From NCBI RefSeq assembly GCF_003711225.1, contig NZ_CP031030.1, forward strand, positions 744,001-808,000: a stretch of 64,000 nucleotides of DNA, in the 5' to 3' direction. This document shows positions 8,901-16,184 of this stretch, piece by piece. Positions within the stretch are counted from its first letter, which is position 1, and every line of letters starts with the position of its first letter. The notes below the pieces were generated by a model, which was not told where the DNA came from, searched no databases, and worked only from the letters and a program-made list of their open reading frames with translations. A program made the translations under genes and the position numbers. The stretch comes from Runella sp. SP2. GTDB lineage: Bacteria; Bacteroidota; Bacteroidia; Cytophagales; Spirosomataceae.

Positions 8901-10420
8901 AGTATAGCGCCACAATCCCAATGGCTTTGATAGACAATCAGTTTCACAATTACCGTGTGCGTTGCCGAAAATCGGATGGAACGGCTTCGTGCGTTGAAAG
9001 TGAGTCGGGGGTGATGCGCTTAAAATTGGTAGCGATGCCTGCGGCACCAACAGCGGCATTATCATCCACTGTAAGCTGCCAAGCGGGAGCAAATTTTAGT
9101 GGACAAGCCTCTTGTGGAAACCTGAAAACGGTATGGTACAATGCCCTCACGGAGGCTGCACTGCCTAATCTTCCTGCCACAGTTCCAGCGGTAACTACTT
9201 CGTATTATGTGCGTTGTCAGACTGAAAATGGGTGCTTGAGTGGAAAAAGTAACGTCGTAACATTCACCGTAAACCCAGTTCATATTGCTCCAGTCGTAAC
9301 GGTAAGTCAAGCCTCGGTTTGCATGGGGACTACCGTGACAGTCTCGGCCAACTGCCCCGCTGGCAGTAGTACTTTTTGGAATACAGGCGTGACATCGCCA
9401 AGTTTTGAGGTATCGTTTAATAACGTAACAAAGCAGTCTTATTGGGCCAAGTGCATTTTTGAAGGAGGCTGCCAAAGTTTGGAAAGTGCGCATCAGGACA
9501 TACGCTGGAATGCTTTTGTGTTGACGCTGATTAACCTAGGTCAAAGTCAGTCGGCAGTTAAGCCAACAAACAACCGCGATGACTGGAAAAATAACTTCAT
9601 TGGCCGCGATGGAGGTGCAGAATTGGAGCAAAGTACGCAGCAAAATCCGACGTTGTATTTTGTAGAAAATACCAATAAAACCGCTCCTCGTTACTGGACA
9701 ATTAATGTGGATGCTTGTGGCTTAGGTACAGGAGGCTCATTGACTTTTGACTTGTTGGCAACGCCAGAGATGGGCGTCATTCGTTCTTACAACACCCATG
9801 AAAACAATGCGCCTTATTTCATGTATGCCAACCGCGAAGGTTGGACTGAGCTTTACGGGCCAAATCATCCCGCTTATGGTTTTTATGAAGACAATGGAAG
9901 TGGTGGGAACATTTATGACGCTGGGCTACCGAAAGGTTTGTATAAATTGGGTGTGCGTTATTGGGATATGAAAGGCTGGGGAAGCATTTATCCTGCTACG
10001 CGTAAGCCACAAGGGAACGTATTGGCGTATCAAGAATACTGGTTCAGAATTCAGTCTAAAGATGGAGTCGGTGTGGGAGGAGCGAGAGAAGAGGCAAATG
10101 GCAAGGAGCAAGGGTCGGACCGTCGCACGGCAATTATTCCCCCATTGGGACGGTACGCCGCGCGGGGCAGGGGGCTGACAGTTCTCCCCAATCCAGTCAC
10201 AAACATCCTCCGTCTTCAGGTGCAAGACAGCAAGGGGCAGTTGGTGCAAACAACACTGACCGACGTTTCGGGTCGTGAAATTTTGAGTCGCCTATTTGTG
10301 CCCGAAACCAACAAGCACCATGAAGAAATAGCCACTGAGGGACTTGAATCTGGGGTTTATTTCTTAAAAGTTGCTGTCAATAATCAACAAACTACCCTAA
10401 AAGTGGTGAAGGTGCAGTAA
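5939..10420 (+). CDS. Large Calx-beta-containing surface protein with T9SS sorting domain
   Basis: A 1493-aa secreted or surface-anchored protein. Residues 1-27 are a Sec signal peptide (basic RQRIK, then a hydrophobic stretch ending FVFSQ). Residues about 30-210 form a beta-rich domain; two Calx-beta domains follow (about 215-325 and 330-435), each ending in the diagnostic TxxDND (ITITDND, VTIADND). A long run of Ig-like/PKD-like repeats with paired cysteines comes next (about 440-1185), then a conserved-looking Trp/Tyr-rich segment (about 1190-1390). The last 80 residues (LTVLPNPVTNILRLQV to LKVVKVQ) are a type A T9SS C-terminal sorting signal, so export across the outer membrane by the gliding-linked T9SS is expected. 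Role is probably adhesion or matrix binding; no enzymatic motif was seen. Confidence 0.88.
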   Translation: MNQSLLKFRQRIKLTVALVFYVQFVFSQNLVVWELSGATGSQTSNTPSTLTTGINSGLLNRGAGITAVTNSGSINANGWFSSTAPTTLTDAITNNDYYQFSLTIADGYKAKLTGVGLVLRSSNTGPNKVTLRSSIDNFATDLGSAIVTTDALWETITFANALTNVEGTITFRLYGYGSAANAGSNPGLTGTLRIGAGAIAADNDLIIVGTVAPTVSLAASSTSGSEADKTEITLTATTTSNVAGDQTVEVAVSGTGVTTGDYTLSAAKITILNGTNSGSITFKVVDDFIAENTEIATLTAINPSSGISLGETTSQMITITDNDVSGINLTESGGSTKVKEGAEMDSYTIVLKSEPMANVTINITSGGQTTTNPTNVVFTPANWNVAQTVTVTAVDDALIEGNHTETIIQTTSSEDANYNGVVMPSMTVTIADNDEAFDCPTLIATSSKNVEICSGDNSTDISLTSTRNDLEVKLVYFTSAQTGTAMYSGGTSLGSSLTPTGASSPYLLSFNDLTFPLNTTGEAINYYVYAILDVADAQLTEMTCRPYLSFEVTIKPLVTTSVVISSDDSDNNIIVGTTVNFTAVATNGGDAPSFQWKKNNQNVGTSNSTYTDAQLVDGDVISCVLTSNATCPASTTATSNEISIKVTPAEVECGLPTVFEVTGGGSFCAGGDGVEIGLASSETGVKYQLKKGDDNVNAPIEGTGSAISFGKIAIAGTYTVVATRTIEASLGNCNIGMEGSAAIAFNEPINASISGNSEVCKNSPSPSVTFSATGGTSPYTFVYSLNGEPNQTTTTSTISVPTSTTGVFTYTLVSVTDANGCTGTVSNTTAKISVVGAPRITLSVLQTTVNEGTSQVFCDTDSNPVNLLQFTVSGLCVSGSLVVWRVQVGNGAWSDWSGTSPVSQLSNNQPYRYQAACDINCPATFTSPMEVTINQRASVPQAVSLTADGVNVAAGETKEVCSSASQGLLFHATCAVGEVILYSVDGGEYSATIPMALIDNQFHNYRVRCRKSDGTASCVESESGVMRLKLVAMPAAPTAALSSTVSCQAGANFSGQASCGNLKTVWYNALTEAALPNLPATVPAVTTSYYVRCQTENGCLSGKSNVVTFTVNPVHIAPVVTVSQASVCMGTTVTVSANCPAGSSTFWNTGVTSPSFEVSFNNVTKQSYWAKCIFEGGCQSLESAHQDIRWNAFVLTLINLGQSQSAVKPTNNRDDWKNNFIGRDGGAELEQSTQQNPTLYFVENTNKTAPRYWTINVDACGLGTGGSLTFDLLATPEMGVIRSYNTHENNAPYFMYANREGWTELYGPNHPAYGFYEDNGSGGNIYDAGLPKGLYKLGVRYWDMKGWGSIYPATRKPQGNVLAYQEYWFRIQSKDGVGVGGAREEANGKEQGSDRRTAIIPPLGRYAARGRGLTVLPNPVTNILRLQVQDSKGQLVQTTLTDVSGREILSRLFVPETNKHHEEIATEGLESGVYFLKVAVNNQQTTLKVVKVQ

Positions 10421-10447
10421 AAGAGTTGGAGTTTACCAAAATGAATT

Positions 10448-10475
10448 AACAAGGCCCGCTACGGCGGGTCTTGTT
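10448..10475. terminator. Bidirectional terminator between convergent genes
   Basis: Arms AACAAGGCCCGC (10448-10459) and GCGGGTCTTGTT (10464-10475) form a stem with one G-T pair and a 4-nt loop. It sits between the ends of the surface-protein gene and the convergent LuxR-type regulator and can serve both. Confidence 0.75.
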
Positions 10476-10476
10476 G

Positions 10477-11151
10477 TTATAAAAGCTCGGTAGGGTCGAT
10501 GAGCCTGTGTTTGATGGCAAAAAGAACCAATCCTGCTGAGTTGCGAGCACCCGTTTTTTCGAGTAGATTGTTTCGGTGACCATCGACAGTACGAACGCTA
10601 ATAAAAAGTTGGTCGGCAATTTCTTGGGCAGTTCGTTGTTTACAGATGAGGCTAAGCACTTCAATCTCCCGCGAAGTGAGGGTAGAAGGGATGTTGTCGG
10701 TGAGCGTAATTTTTTGACGCTTGTTCGTCAGCCGATTTTTCATGGCGTTCAGAAACGCCTCATTGAAGTAAAAATCTTTGTCGATAACTGTCCGAATGGC
10801 GCGTTCTACTTCTTCGGGCTCAACGTTTTTGAAAAGATAGGCATTTACCCCTAGTTCCATCAAATGAGTCACGAAACGGTCTTCGCCATAGACCGAAAGA
10901 ATAATTATTTTGATAGAAGGATAGTGTGCGTGAAGGAGCTTGGTGGTTTCAATTCCATTCAACTCAGGCATCGACAAATCAAGCAAAACTACGTCGGGAA
11001 TAGGTTCAAAGTTTTGAAGCGAATCAAGCAAAATACGGCCGTTATCAGCCTCTAACACAATCGAAATATTCTCAAATGTATTGATAATTGACGCCATTCC
11101 GCGCCGAAAAAGTACTTGGTCGTCGGTAATGGCTACGCGGATGTTTGCCAT
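10477..11151 (-). CDS. LuxR/NarL-type response regulator
   Basis: A 224-aa response regulator: receiver domain at residues about 3-120 with acidic pair Asp10/Asp11, phospho-acceptor Asp58 (in VVLLDLSMP) and the conserved Lys in AYLFKN, then a LuxR-type helix-turn-helix at about 155-215 (LTSREIEVLSLICKQRTAQEIADQL in two parts around the recognition helix). The frame is open back to 11247 but the ATG at 11151 gives the canonical receiver N-terminus (MANIRVAITDDQ). It lies 4 nt after the histidine kinase stop codon, so the two are translationally linked and form a DesK/LuxR-type two-component system. Probable targets include its own operon, given the repeats at 13184-13254. Confidence 0.92.
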   Translation of the reverse strand: MANIRVAITDDQVLFRRGMASIINTFENISIVLEADNGRILLDSLQNFEPIPDVVLLDLSMPELNGIETTKLLHAHYPSIKIIILSVYGEDRFVTHLMELGVNAYLFKNVEPEEVERAIRTVIDKDFYFNEAFLNAMKNRLTNKRQKITLTDNIPSTLTSREIEVLSLICKQRTAQEIADQLFISVRTVDGHRNNLLEKTGARNSAGLVLFAIKHRLIDPTELL

Positions 11152-11155
11152 AAAA

Positions 11156-11956
11156 TTATGATGCTGAAAGAGGAACGTTAACGGTAACTTTGGTCCCTTG
11201 ATTGGGTTGGGTAATAAACTGCAATGTACCATCAAACATACGGGCACGAGTTTCGATATTTTTAAGACCTAAGCTTTTTTTGCGATAAGCCTCGTCAAAA
11301 TCAAAACCGCGCCCGTTGTCGATGTAAAGTAGGGTAAGTTGGGTGTTTTGCTTTTGAACTGTAATCTGAATTTGAGTCGCTTGGGCGTATTTAATGGTAT
11401 TATTGAGCAATTCTTGCACAAGTCGGTACAGCATCAAGTTGAGCGAAACGCTGGCTTCGGGAATGTCCTCAATTTGCCAGTCGATGTCGGCTTCAGTCAG
11501 TTCAAGCGATTTTTCGCACAACCCTTCGATGGCATAACTCAATCCAAACTCTTCTAATCCGCTGGGGAGTAGGTCGTTAGAAATACGTCGAACGCTATCA
11601 ATGGTTGCGTCAATCAGTTCTTTGTATTTTTTGGTTAAGGAAACGATTTCGGGCGAAATTTTTGACTCAGCAGGCATTTGGCCTACCAACAAGCGCATGG
11701 CCGAGAGTGCAGCCCCAATTTCGTCGTGCAAATCACGGGCAAGCCGTTTTCGCTCCGACTCAATCCCCTCCAACGTACTGTTGATGAGTTCTTGTTGGTA
11801 TTTGAGTTCCATTTTTCTATAGTTTAGTTCTTGACGAAAAAGGCGGCGTTGATAAAGTACAATAAACCCTACCACGCAACCTACCAGTAAAATCATCACA
11901 AACGACCCACCGAAAATAGCAAGGTATAAATCTACTTCTGATGAGGACTGTTCCAT
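11156..11956 (-). CDS. DesK-type sensor histidine kinase
   Basis: A 266-aa kinase with one N-terminal membrane span (about residues 10-35), a coiled linker, a HisKA_3 dimerisation/phospho-acceptor helix with His77 (RLARDLHDEIG) and a HATPase domain carrying the N box (LVQELLNNTIKYA) and G boxes (DNGRGFDFDE, GLKNIETRA, GTKVTVNVP). There is almost no extracytoplasmic sensor region, so the signal may come from the membrane or from the adjacent membrane protein. The start at 11956 was chosen over 12013 because it reduces the overlap with the upstream membrane-protein gene from 82 to 25 nt and gives a compact N-terminus. Its partner regulator follows after 4 nt. Confidence 0.9.
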   Translation of the reverse strand: MEQSSSEVDLYLAIFGGSFVMILLVGCVVGFIVLYQRRLFRQELNYRKMELKYQQELINSTLEGIESERKRLARDLHDEIGAALSAMRLLVGQMPAESKISPEIVSLTKKYKELIDATIDSVRRISNDLLPSGLEEFGLSYAIEGLCEKSLELTEADIDWQIEDIPEASVSLNLMLYRLVQELLNNTIKYAQATQIQITVQKQNTQLTLLYIDNGRGFDFDEAYRKKSLGLKNIETRARMFDGTLQFITQPNQGTKVTVNVPLSAS

Positions 11957-12582
11957 AAACCTATTCCAATTAAGATGTACAAGAGGGCTATCAGGCACGA
12001 ATGTAACCCCCATGACATATAATTGAAAGCTTTATTTTCTTTTAAAATGACATTGCTTAGGATGAACAACACAAGGTTGCCAGCAAAGTAGAGCAAGAAA
12101 CCCGTGTTTATCCAGAAAATAGGTTGTTGAGTGGGGTTTTTAGTACTAAGTTCAATCAATAATTTGTAAAAACATAAAAGCGAAAAAATAACCACCAAAA
12201 TGGCTTCTAAGCCCCGAGAATAGGTGTTGAACTCCGTGATTTTTTGAATAAACAAGGAGTTCAACACGGCAAATCCCGTAAAGAAAACCATCAAACTGGG
12301 TACTAAACGACGACTATAGAAATAGCCGAAAAAACTAAAATAAAATAACGCAATGAGGTTAAATTCTAACACTGTATATAAATGAAGTATGGGTAAATTG
12401 GTACCCATGAGCTTACTGAGCCACGTAGCTACTATTTCGGTGCCTAAGCAAAGCCCCAAAAATGCAACAATGTATCTATATTCTTTGCGAATAAAGCGAG
12501 CTCTGTATAATGTTATGCTCGCTGGAAATGCTAAAAAATAGGCACCGTGATAAAGCATCCATGTTAAAAAACCTTGTATCAT
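11932..12582 (-). CDS. Multi-spanning membrane protein linked to a two-component system
   Basis: A 216-aa hydrophobic protein with about seven membrane segments and no recognisable catalytic motif. Its 3' end overlaps the kinase gene by 25 nt and it follows the 162-aa unknown gene by 24 nt, so all four genes should be one transcript. Because the kinase has almost no sensor domain, this membrane protein may act as a sensory or accessory subunit; that is inference from gene order. I do not recognise a named family. Confidence 0.75.
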   Translation of the reverse strand: MIQGFLTWMLYHGAYFLAFPASITLYRARFIRKEYRYIVAFLGLCLGTEIVATWLSKLMGTNLPILHLYTVLEFNLIALFYFSFFGYFYSRRLVPSLMVFFTGFAVLNSLFIQKITEFNTYSRGLEAILVVIFSLLCFYKLLIELSTKNPTQQPIFWINTGFLLYFAGNLVLFILSNVILKENKAFNYMSWGLHSCLIALLYILIGIGLWNSPHQK

Positions 12583-12606
12583 TCGCGTTTTTAATCAGAT
12601 TAATTA

Positions 12607-13095
12607 CTAGCAACTAGACCCATCGGGTGCTGCAATGAAAAGTGGACTTTCTGGGTCACAAATGGGAGGGCATGGGCGAGTGACGTCAAATACTTGATAG
12701 TCGCCCTTAACCTCTTTCCCAGTGGCTATATCATAAACTGTTTGCTCTCCAATCAAATCAATGATGTCATCTTTGTCATCGCCATCATAGTCTTTAATGG
12801 TTGTCCCTTTTACCGCTGCACTTGCAATAACGAGGCAAGGTTCATAACCAAGTTTTGTATCAGGATTAGGTTTAAGACCAATGTAGAGGCGAGCAAATTC
12901 AGAATCAGGTTGTGCAAGCATCTCAACAAAATCAGCGCGGCGAACTACAAATGCGCGTATGTCTGAAGGTTTAAAATCAGGGTCATTGGCAGGGTTAGCA
13001 TTAATCCAGTTTGATACCCACGACTGAGCGTCGGCTAGGGGTACTGCTACTGATTGCCACTCGTTTTCTTGGTCTTTGGTTACGTGCGTACTCAT
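12607..13095 (-). CDS. Conserved-looking 162-aa unknown protein
   Basis: A 162-aa soluble protein without signal peptide. The N-terminal two thirds look like a compact alpha/beta domain (EWQSVAVPLADAQSWVSNW near 12-30). Residues 102-110 (DYDGDDKDD) resemble a calcium-binding DxDxDxxxD loop, and the C-terminus is rich in Pro and Cys (TRPCPPICDPES, final Cys). It is the first gene of the operon with the membrane protein, DesK-type kinase and LuxR-type regulator, and carries a TAGATTTG promoter box about 60 nt upstream. Function unknown; it may be a ligand-binding or regulated product of the same signalling system. Confidence 0.7.
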   Translation of the reverse strand: MSTHVTKDQENEWQSVAVPLADAQSWVSNWINANPANDPDFKPSDIRAFVVRRADFVEMLAQPDSEFARLYIGLKPNPDTKLGYEPCLVIASAAVKGTTIKDYDGDDKDDIIDLIGEQTVYDIATGKEVKGDYQVFDVTRPCPPICDPESPLFIAAPDGSSC

Positions 13096-13154
13096 GAGTC
13101 TTTTTTTAAGTTGAGGGATGATTGATTGAAAAATCTAAATATAAAGAAAACGTA

Positions 13155-13162
13155 CAAATCTA
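13155..13162 (-). promoter_or_regulatory. TAnnTTTG promoter box for the 162-aa/kinase/regulator operon
   Basis: On the minus strand this reads TAGATTTG. Transcription would start near 13147, leaving a leader of about 50 nt before the ATG at 13095. There is no TTG at the -33 position; instead, the direct repeat at 13184-13204 occupies that place, as expected for an activator-dependent promoter. Confidence 0.55.
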
Positions 13163-13183
13163 GGGGCTTTCTCTGCTAGAAAA

Positions 13184-13254
13184 ATAGGTAAAAATGCCTG
13201 TTTTGGGCATATAGGTAAAATTACGGGGTTGGTATAGGTTAAAATGCCTGTTTT
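13184..13254. repeat. Direct repeats in the regulatory region (candidate operator)
   Basis: Two 21-bp copies (13184-13204 and 13234-13254) differ at one base and share the core AAATGCCTGTTTT; a third partial copy ATAGGTAAAA starts at 13211. Within the first copy, 13194-13210 is a dyad ATGCC-N7-GGCAT. The repeats abut the -33 region of the promoter at 13155-13162. The 310-bp intergenic region 13096-13406 otherwise contains only AT-rich sequence and a 7-codon ORF at 13364. Confidence 0.6.
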
Positions 13255-13406
13255 AAAAAAAGGGTATTTTAACGGATAGGGAGGCGGCAGATGTTCTTCA
13301 ATTTTGTATCGGCTTAAACAACTAAGTCATGGTTAATTGCTCAACATAATTTTACCCAACGTTATGAAAAACTCTTCAAAATTTTAAACTATTAACTTTT
13401 CACGTT

Positions 13407-13940
13407 ATGAACTACACATTTAACAAGACCACTTTTCGGTCGTTCTATCCTGATTGCGAAGAAACCAAGGATGGCACAGCAATTGAGTACAAAGTGGAGG
13501 ACTCAAACTACCGGGTTTATTACCCAACCAATGTCGTTAAAACGTCAACGACGATGCAAATGACGGTTCAGCTTGACCATATCAGGGGAGGGGCAACCGA
13601 TGACCACGTGATACTTGTTCTCAATTACGACGACAAAGCCCATTTGTCGAGCGTAAGTTATACGTGGGAAGCTGGAAATGACGGGTACCAAATTCCAGAA
13701 ACACTCATCAAGGCCGTCGATATTGCCTTCGACGTAGCGGGTTTACTGGGTGCTTTTGAAACAGCAGGAATTTCGGAAGAAGTAGCCGAAGGAACAAAAG
13801 AAGTATTCGACGTATGTTGCAAAGCGTACAATGATATTTCCAAAATTGTGGTGAAATGGAGTGACAACGGAGGACGTATGTACTTCATCCCCGTGGTTTG
13901 TCACAGTATCATTCGCCTTACCAATTCGGTATCTGTTTAA
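13407..13940 (+). CDS. Unknown protein with DHIRG motif (copy 1 of a tandem pair)
   Basis: A 177-aa soluble protein without signal peptide. A probable beta-rich N-terminal half contains LDHIRGGATDDHVILVL at about residues 57-73; the middle (about 93-140) looks helical, and the protein ends NSVSV. The next gene encodes a relative with the same central block (IDHIRGDNQDDHLILMA) and the same ending AVSV, so the pair arose by duplication. Neither is recognised as a named family. The neighbouring PI-PLC-like gene on the same strand suggests the three work together, possibly on lipids or membranes, but no direct functional motif is visible. Confidence 0.7.
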   Translation: MNYTFNKTTFRSFYPDCEETKDGTAIEYKVEDSNYRVYYPTNVVKTSTTMQMTVQLDHIRGGATDDHVILVLNYDDKAHLSSVSYTWEAGNDGYQIPETLIKAVDIAFDVAGLLGAFETAGISEEVAEGTKEVFDVCCKAYNDISKIVVKWSDNGGRMYFIPVVCHSIIRLTNSVSV

Positions 13941-13964
13941 TTCACCCTTAACTTCCTATTTGTC

Positions 13965-14477
13965 ATGAACTTCAACTATGATACTTTTAGCTCGACTTTA
14001 GATACCTACGATGACGTAGATGTAAAACATAGCAGCACAAACCATGGCTGGTTTTACAAAGATTCAAAAGATGATTCTGATTTTAACTTGGTGGTAGAAT
14101 ACTCGTACGATGATGATCACAACTACCGTACGTGGCGCCAAGAACTGACCAAGATGGAAGGCAATTCTGGCCTGTTGGTTTCTACTAAAATCGACCATAT
14201 TCGCGGAGATAACCAAGACGACCATTTGATTTTGATGGCCTGCTACAACGCCGTCGGGGTGATTTGTTATGCCCAGGCGTTTGTGCAAATGAAAAACGAA
14301 GACCCCATACAAACCGATATTATCACAACAGGCGACATTCCTGATCAAATTCACGACCAAATACAGGCGCATATCAAAGACGATTATGGTATTAATGGAA
14401 GTACCGATGGTCGCAAAAAAATTCCACACATAGCCAAAGTGAATCTTTACAGCATGGCGGCGGCAGTTAGTGTTTAA
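13965..14477 (+). CDS. Unknown protein with DHIRG motif (copy 2 of a tandem pair)
   Basis: A 170-aa acidic protein with no signal peptide, starting 24 nt after the stop of its relative. It shares with copy 1 an Asp/Tyr-rich N-terminal beta region, the block IDHIRGDNQDDHLILMA at about residues 76-92, and a C-terminus ending AVSV. The parts between are strongly diverged, including the third quarter, where copy 1 has a helical stretch and copy 2 a shorter polar region. It is followed 37 nt later by the PI-PLC-like gene on the same strand. Function unknown; the repeated DHIRG...DDH.IL block is the feature to search with. Confidence 0.7.
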   Translation: MNFNYDTFSSTLDTYDDVDVKHSSTNHGWFYKDSKDDSDFNLVVEYSYDDDHNYRTWRQELTKMEGNSGLLVSTKIDHIRGDNQDDHLILMACYNAVGVICYAQAFVQMKNEDPIQTDIITTGDIPDQIHDQIQAHIKDDYGINGSTDGRKKIPHIAKVNLYSMAAAVSV

Positions 14478-14514
14478 TTATCAATTGGTTTCATTTTTAT
14501 CTTTACTCAACGTT

Positions 14515-15342
14515 ATGGCAAGTTTACAAGACAGTACCCCGTTTCAAAACGTGGTGTTTAAAGCATCGCACAATTCGTACGATCGGAAGGAAAGCCTTTC
14601 AGAACAACTCACTTTGAAATCTCCCATCTACCAATGTGGATGCAGAGGGATAGAACTCGACATTTGGCGACATTCAAGCGATTCGATGAATGATGGTTAT
14701 TTTACCGTGAATCATGCGACGAATGGAGGGCCAAAATTATCTGTGTATTTGGATCAATTATCAGATTGGCATACCAAAAACCCTGGCCACGATGTAATTT
14801 GGGTTATGTTGGACATCAAAAGTGACCAAGGTGATGAAGGGCTATTTCCAGATGAAATAGATAACTATCTGACAACCTATTTTGGTCGTGAATTGATAAA
14901 AACACCACATGATCTTTTTCCAGGTTTAACAGATTCCAACAAACTCTCAGATGTAGTTCAGGCACAAGGCTGGCCCACCCTTGGCTCGTTAAAAAATCAT
15001 TTTATCTTTTGTTTGAGTGGCAACGAAGATTGGAAGAAAGTGTATTATCGAAACAACCGTTCGCAGCGTATCTGTTTTGCCGATTGTGACAATGCAGATC
15101 AGCTGACTGTTCCAAATTCAAGGGTTGTCTATAACGTAAAGTCAGGCAGTGGAAAACAAGCTGATTTTAATGATTTGATGCAGAAAAAAATCTTGATTCG
15201 CGTCTATGACGTGGACAGTGAGGGAGACTGGGACAAGGCAATGGGCATGGGAGCGAATATTTTAGCCACCGACAAAGTGTCAGATAACGCTTGGGCGGAA
15301 GTATCACCACGGGATTTATATGCGGCACAAACGCATTTGTAG
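14515..15342 (+). CDS. PI-PLC X-domain phosphodiesterase, no signal peptide
   Basis: A 275-aa protein of the phosphatidylinositol-specific phospholipase C X-domain superfamily (TIM-barrel phosphodiesterases). The two catalytic histidines correspond to His19 (KASHNSY) and His67 (VNHATNG); CRGIELDIW at residues 43-51 and MLDIKSD at 98-104 match the conserved acidic strands, the former pointing to a metal-assisted form. The frame extends to 14470, but the ATG at 14515 is preceded by CAACGTT, as is a mini-ORF at 13364, and places His19 normally. Bacterial members are usually secreted; none of the possible starts gives a signal peptide, and there is no T9SS tail. It ends an apparent three-gene unit with the DHIRG proteins. 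Substrate (inositol lipid or another phosphodiester) cannot be told. Confidence 0.8.
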   Translation: MASLQDSTPFQNVVFKASHNSYDRKESLSEQLTLKSPIYQCGCRGIELDIWRHSSDSMNDGYFTVNHATNGGPKLSVYLDQLSDWHTKNPGHDVIWVMLDIKSDQGDEGLFPDEIDNYLTTYFGRELIKTPHDLFPGLTDSNKLSDVVQAQGWPTLGSLKNHFIFCLSGNEDWKKVYYRNNRSQRICFADCDNADQLTVPNSRVVYNVKSGSGKQADFNDLMQKKILIRVYDVDSEGDWDKAMGMGANILATDKVSDNAWAEVSPRDLYAAQTHL

Positions 15343-15358
15343 AAATAGTTAACCGTTT

Positions 15359-15397
15359 GCAAAAAGCGACTTGGAGAGATTTCAAGTCGCTTTTTGC
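15359..15397. terminator. Strong bidirectional terminator
   Basis: A 14-bp perfect stem (GCAAAAAGCGACTT at 15359-15372, AAGTCGCTTTTTGC at 15384-15397) with an 11-nt loop. It separates the plus-strand PI-PLC gene from the end of the convergent minus-strand polysaccharide operon and has U-runs in both directions. Confidence 0.9.
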
Positions 15398-15416
15398 GTT
15401 TATTGACGTCCAGTAC

Positions 15417-16184
15417 TTATTTCAAAGGGCGTAGGTAATAGTATTTTCGCAGATTGATTGTGATGTAAAATATAAAATAGTACAGTTTTTGAAAGAAATT
15501 CCAGTTAAAACAACGTCGATAAACAGTTGCCCAATGGTACTGCGCTACTTTCCATTTATTCCATGATTTGTTGTAGGGATGTAAACGATAGAAAGCCAAG
15601 GGGATGTCGATGCCATAAAAATGATACTTTGTTTGTTGCAAAGTTTTGGTCCATAGTACATAGTCTTCCTGAAAAAAAAGATCGGTTGGAAAAAATAAGT
15701 TACCTACTTTGTTTCTGTCGTACATGACTGTCAGACAGCCGATGGGGTTAGAGTAAAAAAAATCGCGGTACTTTACTATTGGTTTAACTTTCAGAATATA
15801 AGGATGAACTTTGCCTTCGTGGTTAAAAGTTTGGTAAGAAGTGAAGCTCAAGGCATGGTTATTTTTTTGCATGAACTCGTACTGGATTTTCAATTTTTGC
15901 GGCAACCAGCAGTCGTCAGCATCTAAAAAAGCAATATAGGTACCAGTGGCATGTTGGGTACCCAAGTTACGCGCTCCAGCTGAGTATAATTTCTGATGAC
16001 TACAAATAAGCCTGATTCGGGGGTCACTTTGGGCGTATTTTTGGGCAATTTCAGTTGTACGGTCGGTCGATACGTCATCGACAATCAACATTTCCCAATC
16101 TTGGAATGTTTGAGCAATGACGGATTCAATGGCTTGTCCTAAGTATTTTTCGCAGTTGTAAGCTGCCGTAATGATAGAAATCAT
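15417..16184 (-). CDS. Family 2 glycosyltransferase
   Basis: A 255-aa GT-A fold transferase: nucleotide-binding start MISIITAAYN, LIVDDVSTD at residues 34-41, and the metal/nucleotide motif DADD at 88-91 (IAFLDADDCWLPQKL). The second half contains FFQEDYVLWT, a typical acceptor-side element. No membrane anchor is obvious, though the C-terminus is aromatic and basic (YYFIFYITINLRKYYYLR) and may be membrane-associated. It is the last gene of the long minus-strand polysaccharide run and shares a 4-nt ATGA overlap with the polymerase candidate upstream. Donor sugar unknown. Confidence 0.9.
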   Translation of the reverse strand: MISIITAAYNCEKYLGQAIESVIAQTFQDWEMLIVDDVSTDRTTEIAQKYAQSDPRIRLICSHQKLYSAGARNLGTQHATGTYIAFLDADDCWLPQKLKIQYEFMQKNNHALSFTSYQTFNHEGKVHPYILKVKPIVKYRDFFYSNPIGCLTVMYDRNKVGNLFFPTDLFFQEDYVLWTKTLQQTKYHFYGIDIPLAFYRLHPYNKSWNKWKVAQYHWATVYRRCFNWNFFQKLYYFIFYITINLRKYYYLRPLK

